This document shows positions 9,538 to 22,709 of a stretch of 64,000 nt of DNA, in pieces. A program made the translations under genes and the position numbers. Under the pieces are notes generated by a model. That model had not been told where the DNA came from and ran no database searches. It saw nothing but the letters and a program-made list of their open reading frames with translations. Location of the stretch: contig WTFY01000018.1 of NCBI GenBank assembly GCA_011523795.1, positions 110,100 through 174,099 on the forward strand. The letters run 5' to 3'. Source of the DNA: Gammaproteobacteria bacterium. Its GTDB lineage: Bacteria > Pseudomonadota > Gammaproteobacteria > UBA4575. Within the stretch, counting starts at the first letter, position 1, and each line of letters begins with the position of its first letter.

Positions 9538-12500
9538 TCAGGCACCCGAGGCGACGCCGGTCGTCTCCGATTTGCTGCCCGCCGCTGAAAGTTCTTCCGT
9601 CATTGCACCTTCCACCATGTCCCCGTCCAGCACCTCGTCTCCTTCAGACTCGCCGCCGGCCTCCTCATCGAACACGCTGCTGCGGCGCTCTTCGTGATAG
9701 GCCAAGCCGGTGCCGGCCGGGATCAGGCGGCCCACGATCACATTTTCCTTCAGGCCCCGCAACGAATCCTTGGACCCTCTTACCGAGGCCTCGGTCAATA
9801 CGCGGGTGGTCTCCTGGAAAGACGCCGCGGAGATGAAGGATTCCGTAACCAGCGAAGCCTTGGTCACGCCCAGCAGCACGGGTTCAAACTCCGCAGGCTG
9901 TTTTTCGTCCGCTTCCATCGTCTCATTGACTTCAAGCACCCGCGATTTCTCGACTTGCTCACCCAGCAGGAAATTCGTATCCCCCGGGTCCGTAATCTCG
10001 GCCTTGCGCAACATCTGCCGGATGATGACCTCGATGTGCTTGTCATCGATGTCCACCCCCTGCAGGCGGTACACATCCTGGATTTCCTTCACCAGGTACC
10101 CCGCCAGCTGGTTGACTCCAAGCAACCGCAGGATGTCGTGCAGGTTCAGTTCCCCGTCCACGATGACCTCGCCCTTTTCAACATGCTCGCCCTCAAACAC
10201 GTTGATCTGCCGCCACTTGGGTATCAGGACCTCCCTCGAGTCCCCTTCCTCGTCGGTGATCACCAGGCGTTCCTTGCCCTTGGTGTCCTTGCCGAAGCTT
10301 ACCGTGCCGGTCTGCTCGGCCAGCATGGCCGGTTCCTTGGGCTTGCGCGCCTCGAACAGGTCTGCCACCCGCGGCAGTCCACCCGTGATGTCGCGGGTTT
10401 TGGAAGATTCCTGCGGAATGCGGGCGATCACGTCTCCGACATCCACCGTATCCCCGTCAGACAGGCCGATGATGGCGCCCGGATGCAGGGTGTAATGCGC
10501 CGGTTTTTCAGTGCCCGGGAATTTCAGGGGCTCGCCATCCTCATCCAGCAGGTTCACGGCGGGCCGCAAGTCCTTGCCTGCTGCGGGACGGCTCTTGGGA
10601 TCCAGAACGATCGACGAACTCAGCCCGGTAACCTTGTCGGCGAACATGCTCACGGTCACGCCGTCTGCAAAATCGACGAGCTGGATGCGGCCCCCCACTT
10701 CGGTCACGATCGGGCGTATGTGGGGGTCCCAGGTGGCAACCGTCTGTCCGGCCTCCACGACATCCCCCTCATTGACTGCAATGGAAGCCCCGTAACTGAT
10801 CCTGTAACGTTCCCTCTCGCGTCCATGCTCGTCGGCAACACTGAGTTCACCCGAGCGGGATACCGCTACATTGTGCCCGTCCCTGTGCTGCACGAGCTTT
10901 ACGTTGTGCATGCGGATGGTACCCGGTGACTTGACTGTGATGCCGCTCGTCGAGGCGGCACGATTTGCTGCTCCGCCGATGTGGAACGTGCGCATGGTCA
11001 GCTGCGTGCCCGGCTCACCGATAGACTGGGCCGCGATCACGCCCACCGCCTCACCGATGTTGACCAGGTGTCCACGCGCGAGGTCCCGGCCATAACACTT
11101 GGAACAGACCCCGTAACGGGTCTCGCAATTGATCGGGGTGCGGACCTTGATCTCGTCAACACCCAGGTCCTCAAACCGCTTGCACCATGCCTCATCCAGC
11201 AGTGTTCCGGCCGGAATCAGCACCTCGTCACCATTCCTGACATCCTCAGCCACCACCCTGCCGAGCACGCGGGTCTGCAGGGTCTGCACCACGTCGCCTC
11301 CTTCAATGACAGGCTTCATGACCATTCCGTCCGAGGTGTTGCAGTCCAGTTCCGTGACCACGAGATCCTGGGCGACATCCACCAGGCGGCGCGTCAGGTA
11401 GCCCGAGTTGGCGGTCTTCAACGCGGTATCCGCAAGTCCCTTGCGGGCACCATGCGTGGAAATGAAGTACTGCAATACGTTCAGCCCCTCGCGGAAATTC
11501 GCCGTGATCGGCGTCTCGATAATCGACCCGTCCGGCTTGGCCATGAGGCCACGCATGCCGGCAAGCTGCCGGATCTGGGCGGCGGAACCCCTGGCCCCGG
11601 AATCCGCCATCATGTAAATGGAGTTGAACGATTTCTGGGAGACATCGTTGCCTTCCGTATCCTTCACGATTTCATTGCCCAGCCTGTCCATCATGGCCTT
11701 GGCCACCTGCTCGTTGGTATGCGACCAGATGTCGATCACCTTGTTGTACCGCTCTTCCCTGGTCACCAGGCCCGAAGCGTACTGGGAGGCGATTTCCTCG
11801 ACTTCCGTTTCCGCATCCCCCAGAATGGACTGCTTCTCTTCCGGAATGACCATGTCATTGGCACAGAACGATATCCCGGCACGCGTCGCGTAGTGGAAGC
11901 CGGTGTACATCAGCTTGTCTGCCAGGATGACGGTGTCCTTGAGGCCCCTGCGGCGATAGGATTCATCAATCAGGGATGAAATGGCGCGCTTGTTCATGTC
12001 ACGGTTCACCAGCGAAAAGGGCAGCCCCTCGGGCAACATCTTGGAGAGAATGGCGCGTCCCACGGTGGTTTCAATGAGGCGGTGCACTTTCTGCACATTT
12101 CCGTCCGGGTCCTCGTCCACGTCGTCGACCCGGATTTTGACCTTGGCATGCAAGCCTACGGCGCCGGATTCGAAGGCACGCTGTGCCTCTTCCACATCGG
12201 AGAAGACCATGTCGCAGCCCAGGTCGTTGACTTTCTCGCGCGTCAGGTAATACAGGCCCAGCACGATATCCTGTGACGGGACGATGATCGGGTTGCCGTT
12301 GGCCGGAGACAGCACGTTGTTCGTGGACATGATCAGGGCACGGCTTTCCAGCTGTGCCTCAACCGAAAGCGGCACGTGAACCGCCATCTGGTCTCCGTCA
12401 AAATCGGCATTGAACGCGGTGCACACCAGCGGATGGAGCTGGATCGCCTTGCCCTCGATCAGGATGGGTTCGAACGCCTGGATGCCCAGGCGGTGCAGCG

Positions 12501-13782
12501 TCGGGGCACGGTTCAGCAATACCGGATGCTCGCGGATGACCTCCTCGAGAATATCCCAGACTTCCGGGCCCTCCTTTTCCACCACTTTCTTGCAGGCCTT
12601 GATGGTCGGCGCGATGCCCCGCATGTGGAGCTTGCTGAATATGAACGGCTTGAACAGCTCCAGCGCCATCTTTTTCGGCAGCCCGCACTGGTGAAGCTTG
12701 AGTGTCGGCCCGACCACGATGACCGAACGCCCGGAGTAGTCCACCCGCTTGCCCAGCAGGTTCTGGCGAAACCGCCCCTGCTTGCCCTTGATCATGTCGG
12801 CCAGGGACTTGAGTGCACGCCGGTTGGTCCCGGTAATGGCCCGTCCCCTGCGCCCGTTGTCCAGCAGGGCATCCACCGCCTCCTGCAGCATGCGCTTCTC
12901 GTTGCGCACGATGATGTCCGGCGCATTGAGCTCAAGCAGCCGTTTCAGGCGGTTGTTCCTGTTGATCACGCGGCGGTACAGGTCATTGAGGTCAGAAGTG
13001 GCAAACCGTCCGCCGTCCAGGTGGACAAGGGGACGAAGGTCAGGCGGCAGGACAGGTAGCACCGTCAACACCATCCATTCGGGCTTGTTCCCGGACTCGA
13101 TGAAATATTCGGCAAGCCGCAGGCGCTTGGAAAACCGTTTCAGCTTGGCTTCGGACCGCGTCTCCCGGATCTCCTCGCGCAACGCCTCCACTTCCTGTTC
13201 CAGGTCCACCTGCTTCAGCAGCTCGTAGATGGCCTCGGCGCCCATGCGCGCGTCAAACTCGTCGCCGTACGCTTCAATGGCCTCGAGGTACGTTTCATCG
13301 GAGAGCAGCTGCTTGTGCTCAAGCCCGGTCATGCCGGGATCGATGACGATGAACGCCTCAAAGTAGAGGATGCGTTCCACGTCGCGCAAGGTCATGTCCA
13401 GCAGCAGTCCGATCCTCGAGGGCAGCGATTTCAGGAACCATATGTGCGCCACCGGGCTTGCAAGTTCTATGTGCCCCATGCGTTCGCGGCGCACCTTGGT
13501 CAGGGTCACCTCGACGCCGCATTTTTCACAGACCACGCCACGGTGCTTGAGGCGCTTGTACTTGCCGCACAGGCACTCGTAATCCTTGTTCGGACCGAAT
13601 ATCTTGGCACAGAACAGGCCTTCCCGTTCCGGCTTGAACGTACGGTAATTGATGGTTTCAGGCTTTTTGACTTCGCCATACGACCAGGAACGGATCATGT
13701 CCGGGGATGCCAGGCCGATCCGTATCGCGTCAAAATCCTCCACCTCGCCCGAACTCTTCAACAAACTCACTAAGTCTTTCAT
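9538..13782 (-). CDS. rpoC: DNA-directed RNA polymerase beta' subunit
   Basis: 1414 aa (E. coli 1407). The N-terminal zinc finger has cysteines at 70, 72, 85 and 88. The active-site [12 protein letters not shown] loop with its three Mg-binding aspartates is near residue 460. The second zinc site ([17 protein letters not shown]) and the bridge-helix/trigger-loop region are intact. The C-terminus carries a short acidic extension ([16 protein letters not shown]). Follows rpoB after 84 bp. Confidence 0.97.
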   Translation of the reverse strand: MKDLVSLLKSSGEVEDFDAIRIGLASPDMIRSWSYGEVKKPETINYRTFKPEREGLFCAKIFGPNKDYECLCGKYKRLKHRGVVCEKCGVEVTLTKVRRERMGHIELASPVAHIWFLKSLPSRIGLLLDMTLRDVERILYFEAFIVIDPGMTGLEHKQLLSDETYLEAIEAYGDEFDARMGAEAIYELLKQVDLEQEVEALREEIRETRSEAKLKRFSKRLRLAEYFIESGNKPEWMVLTVLPVLPPDLRPLVHLDGGRFATSDLNDLYRRVINRNNRLKRLLELNAPDIIVRNEKRMLQEAVDALLDNGRRGRAITGTNRRALKSLADMIKGKQGRFRQNLLGKRVDYSGRSVIVVGPTLKLHQCGLPKKMALELFKPFIFSKLHMRGIAPTIKACKKVVEKEGPEVWDILEEVIREHPVLLNRAPTLHRLGIQAFEPILIEGKAIQLHPLVCTAFNADFDGDQMAVHVPLSVEAQLESRALIMSTNNVLSPANGNPIIVPSQDIVLGLYYLTREKVNDLGCDMVFSDVEEAQRAFESGAVGLHAKVKIRVDDVDEDPDGNVQKVHRLIETTVGRAILSKMLPEGLPFSLVNRDMNKRAISSLIDESYRRRGLKDTVILADKLMYTGFHYATRAGISFCANDMVIPEEKQSILGDAETEVEEIASQYASGLVTREERYNKVIDIWSHTNEQVAKAMMDRLGNEIVKDTEGNDVSQKSFNSIYMMADSGARGSAAQIRQLAGMRGLMAKPDGSIIETPITANFREGLNVLQYFISTHGARKGLADTALKTANSGYLTRRLVDVAQDLVVTELDCNTSDGMVMKPVIEGGDVVQTLQTRVLGRVVAEDVRNGDEVLIPAGTLLDEAWCKRFEDLGVDEIKVRTPINCETRYGVCSKCYGRDLARGHLVNIGEAVGVIAAQSIGEPGTQLTMRTFHIGGAANRAASTSGITVKSPGTIRMHNVKLVQHRDGHNVAVSRSGELSVADEHGRERERYRISYGASIAVNEGDVVEAGQTVATWDPHIRPIVTEVGGRIQLVDFADGVTVSMFADKVTGLSSSIVLDPKSRPAAGKDLRPAVNLLDEDGEPLKFPGTEKPAHYTLHPGAIIGLSDGDTVDVGDVIARIPQESSKTRDITGGLPRVADLFEARKPKEPAMLAEQTGTVSFGKDTKGKERLVITDEEGDSREVLIPKWRQINVFEGEHVEKGEVIVDGELNLHDILRLLGVNQLAGYLVKEIQDVYRLQGVDIDDKHIEVIIRQMLRKAEITDPGDTNFLLGEQVEKSRVLEVNETMEADEKQPAEFEPVLLGVTKASLVTESFISAASFQETTRVLTEASVRGSKDSLRGLKENVIVGRLIPAGTGLAYHEERRSSVFDEEAGGESEGDEVLDGDMVEGAMTEELSAAGSKSETTGVASGA

Positions 13783-13866
13783 GGATTTCCTCGTACCGCT
13801 TGTCTGCTATCTGCTCTCACCGCTAATGCAGCATTAAACTCATGGCTGATAACCGTTCAGCCCGGA

Positions 13867-17949
<4,083 letters not shown>

Positions 17950-17993
17950 TGAGGTCACTCCGCAATCAAAATGCAATTACAATGAAAGCCCGG

Positions 17994-18013
17994 CAGCGTT
18001 CGCGCGAACGCTG
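17994..18013 (-). promoter_or_regulatory. Palindrome in the rplL-rpoB spacer
   Basis: CAGCGTTCGCGCGAACGCTG is a perfect 20-bp palindrome able to form an 8-bp stem with a GCGC loop. Only a weak TTTCATTG follows on the minus strand. In E. coli the rplL-rpoB spacer holds an attenuator and an RNase III site that set the ribosomal-protein to polymerase ratio; this hairpin is in the equivalent place, so a similar role is inferred. Confidence 0.5.
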
Positions 18014-18046
18014 GCTGGAAAGTGTCAGGGTTGAATCGAGCAACGA

Positions 18047-18421
18047 TTACTTGAGCTCTACGGTTGCGCCTGCTTCTTCCAACTGCTTCTTGATTTCTTC
18101 TGCCCCGTCCTTGGCGACGGCCTCCTTGATCGTCGAAGGGACGCCCTCTACCATGTCCTTGGCTTCCTTCAGCCCCAGTCCGGTGATCGTGCGAACCACC
18201 TTGATGACGGCGATCTTGTTGTCCCCGAAACTGCTCATGACCACATCAAGCTCGTCCTTTTCAGCCTCGGCCTCGCCCCCGGCATCCGAGGCCGGGGCGG
18301 CCACGGCAACCTGTGCTGCGGACACCCCGAATTTCTTTTCCATGTCCGAAATCAGGTCGACCACTTCCATTACACTCATTTCCGAGATCGTCTCAAGAAT
18401 GTCTTCTTTCGTTACAGCCAT
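18047..18421 (-). CDS. rplL: 50S ribosomal protein L7/L12
   Basis: 124 aa stalk protein. The N-terminal dimerisation helix ([20 protein letters not shown]), an Ala/Glu/Gly-rich flexible hinge (about residues 40-58) and the C-terminal factor-binding domain ([20 protein letters not shown]) are all visible. It recruits and stimulates the GTPase factors and binds L10. Spacer to rplJ is 87 bp. Confidence 0.96.
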   Translation of the reverse strand: MAVTKEDILETISEMSVMEVVDLISDMEKKFGVSAAQVAVAAPASDAGGEAEAEKDELDVVMSSFGDNKIAVIKVVRTITGLGLKEAKDMVEGVPSTIKEAVAKDGAEEIKKQLEEAGATVELK

Positions 18422-18508
18422 TTGTATCTCCTAAAAAATCACCACCAAAACTCGACGTAATTCAATCTGTCCCTGCCCCGAGGCAGGACCGGACCGACAC
18501 TGTTCCTG

Positions 18509-19039
18509 TCATCCCCCGGCCTGCTTGCGGTCACGCACCGCAGCGACCGTCCTGAGCAGGGTTGTATGCGGCGCAGCCAGGGTGCGCACAAGTTTCTCGA
18601 TCGGCGCCTTCATGGCGGCCATCAGCATGCCTATCGCCTGCTCCTTGTTGGGCAGGCTGGAGAGCTTCTCCAGCTCGGAAACCTCGAAAAGCTGCCCATC
18701 CACCGCTACCATCTTGATCTCGAGCAGCTCGTTGTCCTCGGTAAATTCCTTGACCAGGCGTGCCGCCGAACCGGGATCCTCCTGTGAGAAAAACAGCATG
18801 AGGGGGCCGACCAGCCCCTGGCTCATGCATTCGTAGGAAGTACCCTCCAGGGCCCGCCTGGCCAGCGTGTTCTTCACGACCCTCACATAAACGCCCTGCT
18901 CGCGCGCCCGGGCACGAAGCCCCGTCACGTCCACCACGGGCATTCCGCGGTATTCCGCGGCAATTGCAGAATAGGCGCCCGCCGCGACCTGCGCGACTTC
19001 CGACACGACTTCCTTCTTATCCTCGATTCGTAACGCCAC
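18509..19039 (-). CDS. rplJ: 50S ribosomal protein L10
   Basis: 176 aa (E. coli 165). Starts MALRIEDKKEVVSEVAQVAA and has the 23S-binding N-terminal domain (VTGLRARAREQGVYVRVVKNTLARRA) followed by the L7/L12-binding C-terminal helix. The 151-bp gap upstream to rplA corresponds to the leader where L10 regulates its own mRNA in E. coli; I did not resolve its fold. Confidence 0.95.
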   Translation of the reverse strand: MALRIEDKKEVVSEVAQVAAGAYSAIAAEYRGMPVVDVTGLRARAREQGVYVRVVKNTLARRALEGTSYECMSQGLVGPLMLFFSQEDPGSAARLVKEFTEDNELLEIKMVAVDGQLFEVSELEKLSSLPNKEQAIGMLMAAMKAPIEKLVRTLAAPHTTLLRTVAAVRDRKQAGG

Positions 19040-19190
19040 AGTAGAGTCCTTTACGTTCCACTACGCACCACAACGCGATGCAGTGATTACACAAACGCCG
19101 GTTCGACAGGATATTTCTCCTTGCCTGCCTGCGAACACCTGCCCGTTCATTCCGGCCAATCCTCGATACTCCAATGAACCCGAAACGGGC

Positions 19191-19883
19191 CTACACCAGC
19201 ACCGTCTGATCGACCTGTACTCCTGTACCCATGGTAGAGGAGACTGTCACTTTCTTGATAAAGATGCCCTTGGCAGATGCCGGCTTCGCCTTCACGAGGT
19301 CCGCCACCAGGGTCTTGAGATTTTCCTCGAGCTCATGCGCCCCGAAGGTGACATTGCCTATCGGGCAGTGAATGAGTCCGCCCTTGTCTGTCTTGTACCG
19401 CACTTGCCCGGCCTTGGCATTTTTCACGGCGCTGGCAACATTGGCCGTGACCGTTCCCATCTTGGGATTGGGCATCAGTCCCCGCGGACCCAGTATCTGG
19501 CCCAGCTGCCCTACCGTTCGCATGGCATCAGGGGTTGCGATCGCGAGGTCAAACTCGATCTGTCCTGCCTTGACCTGGTCGGCCAGGTCAGACAGGCCGA
19601 CCAGGTCAGCCCCCGCCGTCTTGGCCTCCTCGGCCTGCTGCCCCTCTGCGAAAACCGCCACCCGCACGGTTTTTCCCGTGCCATGAGGCAGCAGCGTTGA
19701 ACCGCGCACCACCTGGTCCGACTTTCTTGTATCGACACCCAGTTTCACGCACACGTCCACTGACTCCTTGAAACCGGCCGCAGCGCAGTCCTTGACGAGC
19801 TGCAATGCCTCGCCGGGTGCATGCAGCTTGCCTGCGGGCACCTTGTCACGGGCCTCACGAATTTTTTTACCAGGCCTTGCCAT
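19191..19883 (-). CDS. rplA: 50S ribosomal protein L1
   Basis: 230 aa. Start set at [15 protein letters not shown] (19883), 4 bp after the rplK stop; an in-frame ATG 23 codons upstream lies inside rplK. The two-domain L1 body is clear: [18 protein letters not shown] and the [15 protein letters not shown] signature loop. L1 binds the mobile L1 stalk of 23S rRNA and, in E. coli, represses rplKA translation. Confidence 0.96.
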   Translation of the reverse strand: MARPGKKIREARDKVPAGKLHAPGEALQLVKDCAAAGFKESVDVCVKLGVDTRKSDQVVRGSTLLPHGTGKTVRVAVFAEGQQAEEAKTAGADLVGLSDLADQVKAGQIEFDLAIATPDAMRTVGQLGQILGPRGLMPNPKMGTVTANVASAVKNAKAGQVRYKTDKGGLIHCPIGNVTFGAHELEENLKTLVADLVKAKPASAKGIFIKKVTVSSTMGTGVQVDQTVLV

Positions 19884-19887
19884 ACCC

Positions 19888-20319
19888 CTAGATTCCCTCG
19901 ACTTCCAGTCCCATGCTTCGGGCACTGCCTGCAATGGTACGCACTGCCGCATCCATGTCGGCGGCAGTAATGTCCGGCATTTTCATTTTTGCGATCTCTT
20001 CGAGCTGGGCACGATTGACCTTGCCGACTTTCTGGGTGTTCGGGTGACCGCTTCCCTTTTCAAGCTTTGCCGCCTTCTTGAGCAGAACCGAAGCCGGAGG
20101 GGTCTTCATGACGAAACTGAAACTGCGGTCCGTGTACACCTCAATCACTACCGGCACAGGCAAGCCCTTTTCCATGGCCTGCGTCTTGGCATTGAACTCC
20201 TTGCAGAAGTCCATGATGTTCACACCATGCTGGCCCAGTGCCGGACCGACCGGAGGACTTGGATTCGCATCCCCGGCAGGTACCTGCAGCTTCACGTACG
20301 TACTGATCTTCTTTGCCAT
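19888..20319 (-). CDS. rplK: 50S ribosomal protein L11
   Basis: 143 aa. Conserved N-terminal [26 protein letters not shown] with the two prolines involved in thiostrepton binding, and C-terminal rRNA-binding domain ending in [16 protein letters not shown]11 organises the GTPase-associated centre and is required for RelA activation. Directly upstream of rplA and 36 bp downstream of nusG. Confidence 0.96.
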   Translation of the reverse strand: MAKKISTYVKLQVPAGDANPSPPVGPALGQHGVNIMDFCKEFNAKTQAMEKGLPVPVVIEVYTDRSFSFVMKTPPASVLLKKAAKLEKGSGHPNTQKVGKVNRAQLEEIAKMKMPDITAADMDAAVRTIAGSARSMGLEVEGI

Positions 20320-20355
20320 CCTCTGTTACTCCGCGGCCTCGTCCGGCAAGTGGCC

Positions 20356-20889
20356 TCAGCCCTTTTCCACCTGGCCGAACCCGAGTTCCACCGGCGTGGA
20401 ACGTCCAAAAATCTGCACCGCGACCAGCATGCGGCTCTTTTCGTAATTCACCTCTTCCACGACACCGTTGAAGTCGTTGAAGGGGCCGTCCGTCACGCGC
20501 ACCACCTCGCCCGGTTCGAACAGTACCTTGGGTTTCGGCTGGTCGACTCCTTCCTGCATGCGTGCCTTGATGTTTTCCGCTTCCTTTTCGGTAATGGGTG
20601 CAGGTCTTTCCGTGGAGCCGCCGATAAACCCGAGCACTTTCGGACAATCCTTGACCAGGTGCCAGGTATCGTCATCCATCTCCATCTTCATCAGCACGTA
20701 TCCCGGAAAGAACTTCCGCTCGCTGCGGCGTTTCTGGCCCTCGCGCATCTCGACGACTTCTTCCACCGGCACCAGAATTTCCCCGAACCTGTCCTGCATC
20801 CCGAATCGTTCGATCCTTTCCGCCAGGGAGCGCTTGACCTGGTGCTCGAACCCGGAATACGCGTGCACTACATACCACCGCATCGACAT
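20356..20889 (-). CDS. nusG: Transcription termination/antitermination factor NusG
   Basis: 177 aa from the ATG at 20889 ([20 protein letters not shown]), preceded by GAGA at suitable spacing; an ATG at 20913 would add 8 residues and overlap secE by 11 bp. The NGN domain holds [14 protein letters not shown], which contacts the polymerase clamp, and the C-terminal KOW domain has [25 protein letters not shown]. It works with Rho, S10 and the Nus factors. Confidence 0.95.
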   Translation of the reverse strand: MSMRWYVVHAYSGFEHQVKRSLAERIERFGMQDRFGEILVPVEEVVEMREGQKRRSERKFFPGYVLMKMEMDDDTWHLVKDCPKVLGFIGGSTERPAPITEKEAENIKARMQEGVDQPKPKVLFEPGEVVRVTDGPFNDFNGVVEEVNYEKSRMLVAVQIFGRSTPVELGFGQVEKG

Positions 20890-20902
20890 ATGAAATTTCT
20901 CG

Positions 20903-21268
20903 TTAAATGACAAACTGGATCAGCGTCGACAAACCGCGATCGACCAACCACAAAAACAATGCCAGAATGATCACCACCACCAGCACCACCACGGTCGTTT
21001 GCAGGGTCTCCATGCGTGTGGGCCAGACCATCTTGCGCACCTCCGTGCGCGCATCCTGCATGAAGCCGGAAAACGTGCGGCCACGTGCCGTCGTCAGGGA
21101 GATGAGCGCGGCCACCACCACGGCTCCCACCAGACCCAGCACACGATACAGCAGCGGCTGGTCGGCGAACACGTAGAATGCCAGTACACTCGCACCCAGT
21201 ATCCCGATGGACACCGCAAACTTGACAGCATCCATGCCACTTGTCGTGGCGTCAGCTTTTCCTGCCAT
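20903..21268 (-). CDS. secE: Preprotein translocase subunit SecE
   Basis: 121 aa with three predicted membrane segments (roughly 14-32, 38-57 and 93-115), as in the long enterobacterial-type SecE. The conserved cytoplasmic amphipathic stretch [20 protein letters not shown] precedes the last TM. SecE clamps SecY in the translocon. It is 53 bp downstream of tRNA-Trp, as in many Gammaproteobacteria. Confidence 0.95.
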   Translation of the reverse strand: MAGKADATTSGMDAVKFAVSIGILGASVLAFYVFADQPLLYRVLGLVGAVVVAALISLTTARGRTFSGFMQDARTEVRKMVWPTRMETLQTTVVVLVVVIILALFLWLVDRGLSTLIQFVI

Positions 21269-21321
21269 ATCCCGGTTTCAAGTTGTCTGCCCGCAGAAGT
21301 AGCCCATGATTTCACTCACAC

Positions 21322-21397
21322 TGGCAGGCCAGGAGGGAATCGAACCCCCAACCTGCGGTTTTGGAGACCGCCGCTCTGCCAATTGAGCTACTGGCCT
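21322..21397 (-). tRNA. tRNA-Trp (CCA)
   Basis: 76 nt including an encoded 3' CCA. The acceptor stem AGGCCAG pairs with CTGGCCT, D loop is TAGCTCAATTGGCAGAGC, the anticodon loop reads TCTCCAAA (anticodon CCA) and the T arm is GGGGGTTCGATTCCCTC. It immediately precedes secE on the same strand. Confidence 0.97.
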
Positions 21398-21663
21398 TCA
21401 CTCAGTACCTTGCAATTGCCAAACTAGGCATTTTAACGTGAATTTGGAAAGTATGGAACCGATTTTTGCCTGAGGCCGCATGATTGAACCGGCAATCCCC
21501 TGATGACCTGCCTTCCGACCGCTGCTTCCCGCAAATCCCAGGCGCCAGCACCGGTGGAACAGCTGACCCTTCCGTTACCCTCCCCGTACCCATCCTGCAC
21601 GATGCTTGCTACACACTCGCCCGGTTTTGAGCGTTCAGAGTGAATGCTTGCGAGTCTGTCAAT

Positions 21664-21693
21664 TTGTCACGATTTGTCAACAGGCGGTATAAT
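21664..21693 (+). promoter_or_regulatory. Sigma-70-like promoter upstream of the 31-aa peptide
   Basis: TTGTCA (21664-21669) and a perfect TATAAT (21688-21693) are separated by 18 bp. A second TTGTCA follows 10 bp later. The predicted start lies about 105 bp upstream of the small ORF at 21805. The remainder of the gene-free stretch 21398-21804 shows nothing else I can support. Confidence 0.6.
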
Positions 21694-21804
21694 TCCGGTG
21701 CCAGATGGAAAAGACACTGACCGCCGCTTTCCGGGCGGGTTCGCCTTTTCATGCCTGGCGAAAGAGCTACCGCAGTCGATACTTAGAGTTAGAGGAGAAG
21801 AATT

Positions 21805-21900
21805 ATGGATGCACCCATGGGAATACTGGCGCTCGAAGGGATCGCGATAGCAGTATTTATCGTGCTGTTGATTATCGGCATCATTCCATCGGTTGGCTGA
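21805..21900 (+). CDS. 31-aa single-pass membrane peptide
   Basis: A 31-codon ORF (MDAPMGILALEGIAIAVFIV then LLIIGIIPSVG) preceded by a strong ribosome binding site, AGAGGAGAAG, 4 nt before the ATG. Nearly the whole product is one hydrophobic helix with a single acidic residue before it, typical of small integral membrane proteins. It stands between a good promoter and the DsrE-like gene, 258 bp upstream of that gene. I do not recognise a family. The strong promoter and SD make translation likely. Confidence 0.6.
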   Translation: MDAPMGILALEGIAIAVFIVLLIIGIIPSVG

Positions 21901-22158
21901 CGACCGACGACGACCCGGACAGGGACAAGTCCTGCATCCCGTAACCCCTCACCAGAACGAAGCAGGCATGTTCGTGCCTCCCCAGTCTGGCTGGCAGATT
22001 TTCCTTGCCCCGATCAAGCAGAAGTGTACGATGAGCAGGACCTGGCATTTGAATGACAGCCCCGGGGGCTTTGAAGGCTCCCAGGCAGCGCTTGGTGCAG
22101 CGCTTTCGAACCGGCAGGGAATTTAATTTTCTTATTCGTCAGTAAGAGGCTTCGGGAC

Positions 22159-22668
22159 ATGAATTTCACAAAAAATGGCTATGGCCTGCTGGTCGCAGGC
22201 ATTGTGTTGCTGCTGCTGATCGGGAGTGGAGCCCATGCTGAAAAACCCAGCGACTCGGACTCCCTCGAAGGAATAGACCAGGGCAAGGTGGTATGGGATG
22301 TGACAGTGGGGAATCCAACCAAGCTTTCGCTTCTCCTGAAGGTCATCGAGGAAACCTACGAAGACCTGGTCAGGCAGAACGTCACCCCGGACATGGTCTT
22401 TTTATACCATGGTCCCGTAATGAAACTGATTTCGAACCAGGTGCTGGATTTGCCGCTTGATCAGGAAGAGGACCACGAAGCAGCCTTGGCGCAGATTCAG
22501 CAGTTGAGCCGGCTGCCGGGCATCAGGATGGAATCTTGCTCGATTTCTGCACGCATGCTGGGAATCGACAACACCGAGGTCATGCCTGAAATCAAGCCTG
22601 TCGGAAATACTTTCGTATCCCTGATCGGGTACCAGGCAAAAGGGTACTCGATGATCCCGGTCCATTAA
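22159..22668 (+). CDS. Periplasmic DsrE/DsrF-like protein
   Basis: 169 aa with an N-terminal signal peptide (hydrophobic run about 8-24, likely cleavage after SGAHA). The mature part follows the DsrE-like alpha/beta pattern: a first strand VVWDVTVGNP, helix LLLKVIEETYEDLVRQ, a strand DMVFLYHGPVMKLIS and a conserved C-terminal PVGNTFVSLIGYQAKGY. Only one cysteine lies in the mature part (MESCSIS), near the site where some DsrE proteins carry a reactive Cys. Secreted DsrE-like proteins of this type are common in Gammaproteobacteria but have no firm function. It converges on the TonB receptor, 41 bp away. Confidence 0.65.
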   Translation: MNFTKNGYGLLVAGIVLLLLIGSGAHAEKPSDSDSLEGIDQGKVVWDVTVGNPTKLSLLLKVIEETYEDLVRQNVTPDMVFLYHGPVMKLISNQVLDLPLDQEEDHEAALAQIQQLSRLPGIRMESCSISARMLGIDNTEVMPEIKPVGNTFVSLIGYQAKGYSMIPVH

Positions 22669-22709
22669 ACCGCTGCAACGGCCCGACAGGGGCTACGTCC
22701 GGATCGCTG

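Noticed and set aside
9694..10929. 411-codon plus-strand open frame inside rpoC
   Set aside because: Shadow of the high-GC rpoC coding strand; composition is His/Arg/Asp-rich filler.
21398..21660. Island attachment-site copy of the tRNA-Thr 3' end next to tRNA-Trp
   Set aside because: Reading this stretch I found no copy of the tRNA-Thr 3' sequence; a systematic search was not possible.
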